Source: Didemnitutus sp047777955
GTDB taxonomy: Bacteria; Verrucomicrobiota; Verrucomicrobiia; Opitutales; Opitutaceae
Assembly: GCF_047777955.1 (NCBI RefSeq)
Contig: NZ_CP180537.1
Location: 3,782,001 to 3,846,000 of the forward strand
DNA: 64,000 nt
Direction: 5' to 3'
Below are positions 25,190 to 34,154 of this stretch, piece after piece. The notes under the pieces were generated by a model, which ran no database searches, was not told where the DNA came from, and saw nothing but the letters and a program-made list of their open reading frames with translations. A program made the position numbers and the translations under genes. How positions within the stretch are numbered: position 1 is the first letter of the stretch; each line of letters starts with the position of its first letter.

Positions 25190-28020
25190 ATGCCGTGGCT
25201 GTGCTCGCTTGTCGCCGGCGCGGCGGGGCTGGGCATTAACCAGTTCGGCCTGTCGATTTTCGGGGGCACCGAGATCATCTTCGGCGGCTGGCTGCCGCTG
25301 GCCGTCACCTACGCGTTCGGCGCCGGGCCCGGCCTGCTGGCGGCCGTGATCGCGTTCGGCCTGACGCCGGTCTCGTGGGGTCATCCGTGGGGGCTAGTGT
25401 GCTACGGCCTCGAGCCCCTCTTCATCGGCCTGCTCGCGGCTCGGCTCGGCGGGCGCGTTCGCGCCAGCCTGATCTATTGGGCGGTGATCGGGACGCCTCT
25501 GGTGGCCTTCGGCATCTTCCGCTGCACCGACATTCCCTTCCCCAGCAACTGGGCGATCGTGGCGAAATATCCGGCGAACAGTCTGCTCATGCTCATGATC
25601 GCCGTGCCGGTTTACCAGAGCCCCTGGAGCCGGCGCTGGCTGGGCCCGGCCGACAGCGAGGCCGCCACGCCGCTGCAGCGCGTGCTGTTCCGGCGCTTCG
25701 GCCTCATCACCGTGCTCACCATCGCGGCGCTCGCCATCACGGTCGGCCGCAACTTTGACCAGACCCTGCGCCAGGTGGCGGAGGAGGGCTCCGGCGCGAT
25801 GCCGTCGAGGCGGCGCGCGACATCGGCAACGACATCGCGGCCCACCGGGAGGCGCTGGCCCTCGCGGTCCGACAGAGCCGCGCCACCGACACCGACGCCG
25901 ACCTCGCGGCGCGCCTCGAATCCGTGCGCCAGCAATACCGCGGCTTCCTCACGCTTCTGGCGGCCGACCGGCGGGGTGAGATCGTCGCCGCCGCCCCCGC
26001 CGCCAGCGCGACGGGCGAGCCCCTCGCCCGCAGCGGCATCTCCGTCGCCGACCGCGCCTACTTCCGCCAGCCGATGCAGGACAGACGGCCGTTCACGAGC
26101 GAGGTCTTCCGGGGCGCGGCTTTGGCGACGACCTGATCATCGCCCTCAGCCAGTCCGTGCCGGACGAGACCGGGCGCCCGGCGCTGCTGCTCGAGGGCTC
26201 GCTCAACCTGCGCCAGCTCTTGGAAATCACCCCGCATCCCGGCTACCTCAGCGGCCGCAGCCTGCTGCTGCTCGATCACACCGGCCGGGTCGTCGCCGGC
26301 AACGGCATCCTCCGCCACCCGGTGCTCACCGACTTGAGCCAGAACCCGCTCGTGATCGCCGGCCGCGAGGCCGAGCGGCCCACCTACACGCTTGATCTCC
26401 CTCGCCCGCGCATGCCCGCGAGCGCTTCTTCGTCGCCCACGCCGTCATCCCCAACCTGGGCTGGCACGTCTACCTCGCCGAGCCGATCTGGACCACCCAG
26501 CGCCTCATCGCCACCTTCTACCTCGCCACCATGGCCGCCGCGGCCTTCGCCGTCAGCATCGCGCTGCTGCTCGCGCGCAGCACCGCCGCGGAGGTGACGC
26601 GCCCGCTCAACCGGGTCGTCGCCTCGATCCAGGCCCTTTCCCGCCAGGAAACCGAGGCGCCCTTCCCCGCCGAGATTCCCGCCGCCGCGCGCGAGCTCAA
26701 CGAGCTCGGCCACGCCGCCCACGAAGCCGCCCTCCTGCTCAGCCGCGCCAACCGCGAGCTGGCCGTCTCCCTCGCCGAGCAGAACAAGACCCACCAGCAG
26801 CTGCGGCAGGTCCTGCTCCACCTCGACGACAAGGTCCGGCAACGCACCGAGCAGCTGGAGGAGGCGCGGCGCCACGCCGAGTCCGCCAACCGCGCCAAAA
26901 GCGAGTTCATCGCCAGCACCAGCCACGAGCTCCGCACCCCGCTCAACGTCATCCTCGGCATGGCCGAGGTCCTGCTCGAGCGCACGCTCGGCGAACTCAA
27001 CCCGCGCCAGCACGAAAGCGTCGCCGCCATCGAGGAGAGCGGCCGCCACCTCCTCGCCCTCATCAACGACATCCTCGACCTCTCCAAGATCGAGGCCGGC
27101 AAACTCGAGCTCGACATCCACGAGACCGACGTCCGCGCCACCTGCGAGGCCAGCCTCCGCCTCGTGCGCACCACCGCACAGCACAAACGGCACACGCTCG
27201 AGTTCGACTGCCCGCCCGACGTCCCGCTGATCGGCGCCGACGGCCGGCGGCTGAAACAGATCCTCGTCAACCTGCTCTCCAACGCGGTGAAGTTCACCCC
27301 CGACGGCGGCCGCGTGCGCCTGGAGGTGGTCCCGGCGACCGCGCCGGCGGAGATCCATTTCCGCGTCGTCGACACCGGCATCGGCATCTCTGCGGAGGAG
27401 CAGGTCCGGCTCTTCCAGCCGTTCCACCAGATCGACGGTGCCCTCAACCGCCGGCACAGCGGCACCGGCCTCGGCCTCGTGCTCGCCCGCCGCATGGCCG
27501 AGCTGCACGGGGCCGGATCACCCTCGAAAGTGCGCCGGGACGGGGCAGCTGCTTCACCGTCGCCATCCCGCTGCGCGCCGCCGCCCCGCCCGCACCGCTC
27601 GCTCCGACGCTCGCGCCGGCCTCGGACTACGTCGCCCCCGCCGGCTCCCACGTGCTCATCGCCGAGGATAACGAAACCAACGTGCTCATCTATCAGCGCA
27701 GCCCGGTGCTCCGCCACTGCCGCTTCACCCTCGCCCGCGACGGCCAGCAAGCCATCGCCGCCGCCCTCGCCGACCGCCCCGACCTCATCCTGATGGACGT
27801 GCAGATGCCCGTGCTCGACGGCCTCACCGCCACCCGCCGGCTCCGCGCCGACGCGCGCACCGCCCGCATCCCGATCATCGTCATCACCGCCCTCGCCATG
27901 CCGGACGACCGCACCCGCTGCCTCGAGGCCGGCGCCACCTCCTACCTCAGCAAACCCGTCAACCTCCGCGAGCTCGCGCGCCACGTCGCCGAGGCCCTCG
28001 CCCGACCTGTCCCGTCATGA
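25190..28020 (+). CDS. Membrane hybrid histidine kinase (sensor-HisKA-HATPase-REC), frameshifted four times as assembled
   Basis: The restored product has about 940 aa. Five or six N-terminal helices (MPWLCSLVAGAAGLGINQ onward) resemble a MASE-type module. A periplasmic Cache-like domain follows (VADRAYFRQPM, GNGILRHPVL), then a second membrane helix, HisKA with SHELRTPLNVILGMAE, HATPase with NLLSNAVKF and GTGLGL, and a C-terminal receiver (LILMDVQMPVLDG, YLSKPV). One base is missing near each of 25798, 26115, 26407 and 27510. TTG at 25157 behind AAGGGGAG is an alternative start. Its stop overlaps the next start (ATGA), so it heads a signalling operon. Confidence 0.85.
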
Positions 28021-29489
28021 ACCGCCCCGCCACCGTTCTCGTCGTCGACGACGAGCCGCGCGCCCTCGCGCTCCTGCGCAACGTCATCGAACCCGAGGGT
28101 CACGGCATCCTCACCGCCCAGGACGGCGCCGCCGCCCTCGCCCTCGCCACGCGGGAGCGCCCCGACGTCATCCTCCTCGACGTGATGATGCCCGGCCAGG
28201 ACGGCTTCGAGGTCTGCCGCCGGCTCCGCGCCACGCCGGAGCTCGCGACCGTGCCGATCCTCCTCCTCACCGCGCTCGACGACCGCGAGTCGCGCCTCCG
28301 CGGCCTCGAAGCCGGCGCCGACGACTTCCTGACCAAGCCCTTCGACGCCGTCGAGCTGCGCCTCCGGCTCCGCACGATCCTCCGGCTCAACCGCTATCGC
28401 CGCCTCTACGAGGAATCCTCCCGCTACGAGGCGGCCATCCGCCATTCCGCGGAGGGCATCGTGCTGGCCGAGCTCGACGGCACGATCGTGCTGCGCAACG
28501 CCGCCTTCGAGCGCCTGGTGGAGCCGGCCCATCGCCAGCTGCCCAACTTCTTCGACTATTTCGATTCCGCCGACGCCGTCCGCCTGCACCCGCACCGCGG
28601 CCCCAGCGCGGTCCTCCGCGCCACCGAGCTCCCGCTGCGCTACGGCTACGCGGCGCCCACCACGGTCGAGATCACCGCCGACCTCGTCCCGTGGGAACGC
28701 CGCACTGTCGCCCAGTTCCACCTCCGCGACCTCACGGAGAAAAAGAGCCTCGAGTCCCAGCTGCTCCGCTCGCAGCGCATCGAGTTGCTGGGCCAGCTCT
28801 CGGGCAGCGTGGTGCACGACATGAACAACATCCTCGCCGCGATCGGCGGCAGCGCGGGCCTGATCGAGCTCGATCCCACCCACGCCAACACCCCGCGCCA
28901 CCTCACCAACATCCGCACGGCGGTCCAGCGCGGCGCCGCCATGCTGCGCCAGCTCCTGCTCTTCGCCCGCGGCAGCGACGGCCCGCTCGAGCACCTGCAC
29001 CCGGGTGAGATCGCCGGCGAGGTCGCCGCGCTCGTCCGCGAGTCCTTCGGCGGCTCCTACGTCGTCACGTTCCAGACCGAGCCCGACCTGCCGGCCATCG
29101 CCGGCGACGTGACGCAGATCCACCAGGTCCTGATGAATCTCTGCGTCAACGCCCGCGACGCGATGCCCGACGGCGGCGACCTGGAGATCCGCGTCCACCG
29201 CCGGGTCGTCCCGCCCGCCGCGACGGCCGCCCTCGGCCCCGACGCGCGCGCCGGGGATTACGTCGTCCTCACCGTCCGCGACCAAGGCAGCGGCATCCCG
29301 GCACACGTGCAGGCGCGGCTCTTCGACCCGTTCTTTACCACCAAGCCCAAGGGCAAGGGCACCGGCCTCGGCCTCGCGACCGTCCTGCGCCTGATGCGCC
29401 GCCACGGCGGCTTCGTGGCCCTCGAGACGGAGGTCGGCCGCGGCACGGCCTTCCACTGCCACTTCCCGCCCGCCGCCGTTTCCGCCTAA
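28017..29489 (+). CDS. Response regulator-PAS-histidine kinase
   Basis: The protein has 490 aa and no membrane segment. It begins with a receiver domain (VLVVDDEPRAL, phosphoacceptor D55 in VILLDVMMPG, K in FLTKPFD), then a PAS-like region (IRHSAEGIVLAELDGTIVLRN). A kinase core follows: phospho-His in GSVVHDMNNILAAIGG, NARDAMPDGG, and the ATP lid RLFDPFFTTKPKGKGTGLGL. It overlaps the upstream hybrid kinase by four bases, so the two should work in one relay: the hybrid passes phosphate, and this protein takes it and may phosphorylate the next REC protein. Confidence 0.88.
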   Translation: MNRPATVLVVDDEPRALALLRNVIEPEGHGILTAQDGAAALALATRERPDVILLDVMMPGQDGFEVCRRLRATPELATVPILLLTALDDRESRLRGLEAGADDFLTKPFDAVELRLRLRTILRLNRYRRLYEESSRYEAAIRHSAEGIVLAELDGTIVLRNAAFERLVEPAHRQLPNFFDYFDSADAVRLHPHRGPSAVLRATELPLRYGYAAPTTVEITADLVPWERRTVAQFHLRDLTEKKSLESQLLRSQRIELLGQLSGSVVHDMNNILAAIGGSAGLIELDPTHANTPRHLTNIRTAVQRGAAMLRQLLLFARGSDGPLEHLHPGEIAGEVAALVRESFGGSYVVTFQTEPDLPAIAGDVTQIHQVLMNLCVNARDAMPDGGDLEIRVHRRVVPPAATAALGPDARAGDYVVLTVRDQGSGIPAHVQARLFDPFFTTKPKGKGTGLGLATVLRLMRRHGGFVALETEVGRGTAFHCHFPPAAVSA

Positions 29490-29513
29490 AGTTGGGGCCG
29501 GACGCGTCGATGC
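29487..29513 (+). promoter_or_regulatory. Weak sigma-28-like element before the REC gene
   Basis: TAAAGTT begins in the stop codon of the kinase (TAAA at 29487-29490). Fifteen bases later GTCGATGC (29506-29513) matches 5 of 8 positions of GCCGATAA. The -35 half is excellent and the -10 half is poor. It would allow the 29.6 kb regulator to be made separately from the kinases. Confidence 0.4.
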
Positions 29514-29552
29514 CTAGGGGGATTCCCGGTCCCTCTCCTCCTCTTCGCGCCC

Positions 29553-30230
29553 ATGAAAAACGCGGCCATCCTCGTTGTCGACGACGACTCCCTGACCCGT
29601 GACATGCTGGAGGCGTGGTGCGTCCATTTCGGGGCCCACTGCGTCACCGCCGCCTCGACGACCGAGGCCGATGCCGCGCTCGCGCGCGACACCTTCGATG
29701 TGATCCTCTGTGACGTCCATCTGCCCGGCAACCAGCGGCTCGGCTGGGTGCGCGCCCTCGTCGCGCGTCCCGAGGCTCCGGCGGTCGTCATGATCACCGG
29801 CAACCCCGAGCTGGAGTCGACCCTCGGCGCCGCCAATCTGCCGATCGCCGGCTACCTGGTGAAGCCGCTCGATTTCACCGTGCTCGGCGACCTGCTCGGC
29901 CGCCTCATCATCGAGCAACGCCAGCGCGGCGAGCTGCGCGCGCTGTCCCAGGAGGCCGCCCGCCTCCTGGCCGCGCCCGACCTCGAGCCGGCCGGCGGCC
30001 GCGACTCGCTGCGCGAACGCCTGCTCCACCTGACGAGCTGCCTCTCGAGCGAGGTCCGGCGCCCGGCGCGCGCCGCAGGCTTCGACCCCGCCGCCGACGC
30101 GCCGCTGCGCTCCGCCATCCTCGACACGATCACCGTCCTCGAGCGGACCAAGCGCAGCTTCCGCTCCAAGGAGCTGGGCGAACTGCGCGCGCGTCTCCAG
30201 CGCATGCTGCTGGCCGAAACCGCCGCCTAG
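29553..30230 (+). CDS. Response regulator with receiver domain and unrecognised helical C-terminus
   Basis: The protein has 225 aa. The first 125 residues are a receiver: ILVVDDDSLTRDML, phosphoacceptor D54 in VILCDVHLPGN, MITGNPE, and GYLVKPLDF. The last 100 residues (GELRALSQEAARLLAAPDL... to ELRARLQRMLLAETAA) are helical and match no DNA-binding or enzyme output I know. It may act by protein contact, as CheY-like proteins do. Position between two kinases and a chemoreceptor suggests that it links the relay to chemotaxis signalling. Confidence 0.8.
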   Translation: MKNAAILVVDDDSLTRDMLEAWCVHFGAHCVTAASTTEADAALARDTFDVILCDVHLPGNQRLGWVRALVARPEAPAVVMITGNPELESTLGAANLPIAGYLVKPLDFTVLGDLLGRLIIEQRQRGELRALSQEAARLLAAPDLEPAGGRDSLRERLLHLTSCLSSEVRRPARAAGFDPAADAPLRSAILDTITVLERTKRSFRSKELGELRARLQRMLLAETAA

Positions 30231-30262
30231 GCCGGGGCGGCCGGATTTTTTCCATTTCGCGC

Positions 30263-30289
30263 TAAAGTCCCGGCGCGAACGCCCGATTT
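30263..30289 (+). promoter_or_regulatory. Sigma-28-type promoter of the small protein-haem chemoreceptor unit
   Basis: TAAA at 30263-30266, 15 bases, then CCCGATTT at 30282-30289 (GCCCGATT at a 14-base gap). The -35 is exact and the -10 keeps CCGAT. It stands about 120 bp before the 76-aa gene and serves a chemoreceptor gene, as at 8.0 kb. Confidence 0.6.
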
Positions 30290-30408
30290 TCCCCCGCACG
30301 TTGCGGTGTATCCTCGCGATACGACCGCCTTTTTCGGACCGGCCGAGGCCGGTAAGCGAAGGAGCAACGTCTGCCTGGATCGCGTGCCGATCCGGCGACC
30401 GTCCCCTT

Positions 30409-30639
30409 ATGTCCGCTTCCGAAAATCTTCTCCTTCCGGCCGACGTGCCCGCCACGAACGCCCCTGCCCCGCTCGACGCGCGCCGCACCGACCCGGTCCG
30501 CGTGCGCCAGCTCTGCCCCGCCGGCGTGACCCCGGGCCTCCCGTGGCGCAACGGCGTCGTGCCGCTCGCCGCCTACGTCATCTACACCCCGACCCACGCG
30601 CTCGCCGCCGGCTCCTACTCCCTGCCCGCCCTCGGATGA
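30409..30639 (+). CDS. Small protein (76 aa) coupled to a chemoreceptor, CPxGxxPG motif
   Basis: ATG at 30409 gives MSASENLLLPADVPATNAPAPLD, then RVRQLCPAGVTPGLPWRNGV and VPLAAYVIYTP. Its stop overlaps the start of the haem chemoreceptor gene (ATGA), so the two are translated together. There is no signal peptide or membrane helix. The motif CPAGVTPG-x5-GV-VPL-A-V-Y recurs as CPVGFSPG...GV...PL-A-V-Y in the 81-aa protein at 36.3 kb, which is also tied to a sigma-28-type promoter. Function is unknown. Confidence 0.6.
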   Translation: MSASENLLLPADVPATNAPAPLDARRTDPVRVRQLCPAGVTPGLPWRNGVVPLAAYVIYTPTHALAAGSYSLPALG

Positions 30640-32335
30640 AGATCAGCACCAAGATCATCCTGGCCGTGGTCGCCACCGTCGTGACGGTTTCCGCGGGCAG
30701 CACCACCACCGTCTATCTCCTCGCCAAGGCCAACCGCATCGACGCCCTGCACGAGCAGATGAACGTCGTCCTCCGCCAGGCCCACACCATGGCGCAGAAC
30801 ATGGACCGCATGCACCGCTCCCACTCCTTCGACCTCGCCGGCCTCGTCGCCGCCGCCCGGGCCGAGAGCGGCGGCCGGCCCATTCGCGAGACCTACCGCT
30901 CCTCCGCCCTCTACAACGCCATCCCGATCGTCGCCTCCTGGCAGGCCGCGGCCGAATCGGCCAAGCAGCAGGGCTTCGAGTTCTACACGCCATCCCGGCC
31001 GGACATCCCCGCCCGCAACCCCAGGAACGACACCGGCGCGCAATACGCCGAGGCGTTCCGGGCCTTCGCCGCCGGCCAGGAGGAGTATTTCATCCAGGAC
31101 CGCGCCGCGAACGTGCTGCTCCTCGCCCGCCCGGTCCGCCTCAGCGAAAGCTGCCTCGCCTGCCACGGCGACCCGGCCCGCAGCCCCAGCCACGACGGCA
31201 AGGACGTGCTCGGCTTCGCGATGGAGAACATGAAGCTCGGCGACATCAAGGGCGCCTTCGTGCTCAAGGCGCCGCTCACCGACGACGCCGTCATCACCCG
31301 CACCATGAAGAGCATGACGCTCGTCAGCTTCATCCTGCTCGGCGGCGCGCTCGGCTGCTTCCATTTCTTCAACCTCCGCGTTATCAACCGCCCGCTCGAC
31401 GCCGCCATCGACCACCTCAACGCCGCCAGCACGCAGACCGCGGACGCCGCCACCCAGATCGCCTGCTCCAGCCAGTCGCTCGCCGACGGCTCCACCCAGC
31501 AGGCCGCCTCGCTCGAGGAGACCGCCGCCTCCCTCGAGGAGATGTCCTCCATGACCAAGCGCAATGCCGAGAACGCCGACCGCGTCCGCAAGGCCGCGGC
31601 GCAGGCCCGCGTCTCCGCCGAGGGCGGCGCCCGCCAGATGCAGCTGATGCAGGAATCGACCGGCGCCATCCAGGCGGCGAGCGCCGACATCGCGAAGATC
31701 CTCAAGACGATCGACGAGATCGCCTTCCAGACCAACCTCCTCGCGCTCAACGCCGCGGTCGAGGCCGCCCGCGCCGGCGAGCACGGCGCCGGCTTCGCCG
31801 TCGTCGCCGAGGAGGTCCGCGCCCTCGCCCAGCGCTCCGCCACCGCCGCCAAGGAGACCGCCGCCAAGATCGAGGACTCCGTCGCCAAGACCCGGCAGGG
31901 CGTCGCCATCACCGCCGACGCCGCGCGCAGCTTCGCCAACATCCGGCAGGACATCCAGAACCTCGACCAGCTCGTCGCCGAGATCGCCACGGCCGCCGAC
32001 GAGCAGAGCCAGGGCATCCATCAGGTCTCCCTCGCCGTCTCGCAGATGGACACGGTCACGCAATCCAACGCCGCCACCGCCGAGGAAAGCGCCGCTGCCG
32101 CCGAGGAGCTGAGCGCCCAGTCGCTCGCGCTCAAGCACGCCGTCGCCGAACTCCAAGTGCTGGTCGACGGCATCGCCACCGCGCCTGCCGAGGCCGCGTC
32201 CCGTCCCGCCGCGGCCCCCGCGCCCGCCGCCCCTTCCTCTCCACGATGGTCACCTCCCGTGCGGCCCACCGGCCCGTGCCCGTCACCGCGGCGGCGCGGG
32301 CCGGCCAGACGGGTTCGTCTTTCCGCGATTCCTGA
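30636..32335 (+). CDS. Methyl-accepting chemotaxis protein with DUF3365 c-type haem sensor domain, frameshifted near its end
   Basis: About 566 aa when restored. TM1 (IILAVVATVVTVSAGSTTT) is followed by a DUF3365/Tll0287-like domain with the haem attachment motif CLACH (SESCLACHGDP), so the periplasmic sensor should carry covalent haem and could report redox state or gas. TM2 and a methylation/signalling coiled coil follow, with the tip IAFQTNLLALNAAVEAARAG. A missing C in the run at 32230-32233 shifts the tail; the corrected frame stops at 32335, just before a strong terminator, while the uncorrected one runs on into the LysE gene. Confidence 0.88.
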
Positions 32336-32363
32336 CCGCGCCCCGGGAACGGCCGGTCAACCC

Positions 32364-32400
32364 ACGCGGCGGCGGGCGCAAGCCTGCCGCCGCGTTTTCT
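32364..32400 (+). terminator. Rho-independent terminator of the haem chemoreceptor
   Basis: ACGCGGCGGC at 32364-32373 pairs with GCCGCCGCGT at 32386-32395, with inner GGGC/GCCT pairing over a GCAA loop, and runs straight into TTTCTT. Its place 29 bp after 32335 supports the corrected, shorter end of the chemoreceptor gene. Confidence 0.8.
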
Positions 32401-32416
32401 TGGCCGGTCCGCGTTC

Positions 32417-33043
32417 CTACCGCGGCGCCACCAGGGCGAGGCGCACGGCGAGCGCGCCGAGCACGCCGCCCATGACCCAGCGCTGGATCTTCAGGCCCCA
32501 CGGCTTCTCCGCGACCGTGCGGCCGAGCGCGCTGGCGGCGAGGATGAGGCCGGCGTTGCAGACGAAGCTGATCGAGATCTGCACCGCGCCGAGTACGAGG
32601 CTCTGCCCGAGCACGCCGCCGCGCTCGGGGTGGATGAACTGCGAGAAGATCGAGAGGTAGAGGAACGCCGCCTGCGGGTTCAGCGCGTTCGTCATGAAAC
32701 CCATGAAGAAGAGCTGGCGCGGCGTCGCGTCCGGCAGCCGGCTCGTCTGCAACGCGCCGCCGCCCGGGCGCAGCGCCCGCCACGCCAGCCAGAGCAGATA
32801 CGCCACGCCGGCGTAGCGGATGGCGTCGTAGGCCGCCGGCGTCGCGCGCAGCACCGCCGCGAGCCCGCTCGCCGCCACCGTGAGGTGAATGAGGAAACCC
32901 GTCGCCACGCCGCCGAGCGAGACCAGCGCCGCGCCGCGGCCCTGGCACAGCGCGCGCGAGGTCAGATACATCATGTTCGGTCCCGGCGTGAGCGACATCG
33001 TCACGCACATCAGGAGGAAGACCGGCCACTCGTTCGCGGGCAT
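32417..33043 (-). CDS. LysE/RhtB family amino acid exporter
   Basis: The protein has 208 aa and about six membrane helices. The family signature sits in the first helix (VTMSLTPGPNMMYLTSRAL), and FFMGFMTNALNPQAAFLYLSIF is the second conserved block. LysE/RhtB carriers export amino acids such as lysine, homoserine or threonine and their relatives; the substrate is not predictable. The gene lies between two chemoreceptor genes but on the other strand, and there is no evidence that it belongs to the sensory set. Confidence 0.88.
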   Translation of the reverse strand: MPANEWPVFLLMCVTMSLTPGPNMMYLTSRALCQGRGAALVSLGGVATGFLIHLTVAASGLAAVLRATPAAYDAIRYAGVAYLLWLAWRALRPGGGALQTSRLPDATPRQLFFMGFMTNALNPQAAFLYLSIFSQFIHPERGGVLGQSLVLGAVQISISFVCNAGLILAASALGRTVAEKPWGLKIQRWVMGGVLGALAVRLALVAPR

Positions 33044-33165
33044 GCGGCGAGGAAAGCGCGCCCCGGGGCGCGTCGAGCGGCGAGCGCCGCCGGCGCGTCA
33101 CAGCCGCCGCGGAACGCCACCGACACAGCGCGCCGGCCCGGGGACGCGGCGCGCGCGGGGCGGCG

Positions 33166-33912
33166 TCAGGGCTTGCCGCCGAAGAGCTTCTTGATGCCCT
33201 CGCCGGCCTTCTTGGCCGCTTCCTTCGTCTGCTCGACCGTGTTCGCGCCCAGCGTGCCCGCGGTCTTGCTCAGGGCCTCGGCCGTGCCGCTCACGATGCC
33301 GCCGAGCACGTTCTTCATCACCGCGCCGGCCGCCTGGTCGGGCGTGATGCCGCCTTCCTTCGTGCCGAGGTTGTCGATCGCGATCGGCGGGAGCGGCACC
33401 GGGATCGCCGCCGGGCCGACGCCGAGGCGCGCCACGCCGTTGGTCAGGCGGAATTTCTTGATCTCAAACTTGATCGGCTTGCCGTCCTTCGTCGCCGGCG
33501 CCGCGGCATCCGGATTCTTGCCGCCGGAGAACTCCTCGATGTTCTTCAGCAGGTCCTTGATGTTGCTGGAGACGAGCTTCGTCTCGTAGAGGAACTCGGG
33601 GCCGTCGATCGTAACCTCGTTGATCACGATGTGGTCGCCGAAGAGCGAGAGCGGGGCGATGTCGACGTGGACCTTGCCGAGCTTGAAGGCGTCGCGCTCG
33701 GACCAGCCCTTGGGGTTGCCGACCGCGAGGCCGCTCAGCGTGCCCGAGCCGGTGAGCGGCGAAATCGTCGCGCCCGCGAGCTCGACCTTCGTCTGGGTCA
33801 GCTTGGGGCCGAACGTGTTCACGCCGGCCTTCACGATGGAACCGAGGAAGAACATCGCGCCGACGTAGAGCACCAGCGCGAGGACAAGGGCGAGCAGGAG
33901 GATTTTTTTCAT
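33166..33912 (-). CDS. Membrane-anchored AsmA/DUF748-like protein
   Basis: The protein has 248 aa. A single N-terminal helix (MKKILLLALVLALVLYVGAMFFLGSIVKAGV) anchors it, probably with the rest in the periplasm. The repeated beta pattern GATISPLTGSGTLSGLAVGNPKGW, then VHVDIAPLSLFGDHIVINEVTIDGPEF, is typical of AsmA/TamB-type lipid-handling proteins of the envelope. The C-terminus (KEAAKKAGEGIKKLFGGKP) is a basic amphipathic helix. The in-frame upstream ATG at 33936 is less likely. Function in lipid transport or envelope integrity is inferred. Confidence 0.75.
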   Translation of the reverse strand: MKKILLLALVLALVLYVGAMFFLGSIVKAGVNTFGPKLTQTKVELAGATISPLTGSGTLSGLAVGNPKGWSERDAFKLGKVHVDIAPLSLFGDHIVINEVTIDGPEFLYETKLVSSNIKDLLKNIEEFSGGKNPDAAAPATKDGKPIKFEIKKFRLTNGVARLGVGPAAIPVPLPPIAIDNLGTKEGGITPDQAAGAVMKNVLGGIVSGTAEALSKTAGTLGANTVEQTKEAAKKAGEGIKKLFGGKP

Positions 33913-33999
33913 GGCGTGGATTGGGCCCCCAACCAACGCCAGTTGCGCCCCGTCCGCAAGCCGGCAACCGGCCCCGGGGCCTGGTCCGTGGTTTCCGGC

Positions 34000-34027
34000 T
34001 AAGCTCGCCCCGCGCTTGTGCCGATAA
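34000..34027 (+). promoter_or_regulatory. Sigma-28-type promoter of the tandem-Cache chemoreceptor
   Basis: GCCGATAA at 34020-34027 is an exact -10 box. TAAG at 34000-34003 is one mismatch from TAAA at a 16-base gap. It stands 128 bp before the chemoreceptor ATG. Confidence 0.7.
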
Positions 34028-34154
34028 GACGGGTGATCCGCCGTGAGCCCGATCGCCCGCGCTCAGGCCTTCGCGGCGGTCCTCACCTCTCCCATCCTTC
34101 ACCTCCACTGGCAAAACCGGCGCCACGGCCCGCCGCGTCTTGCCGGGCCTGCCT

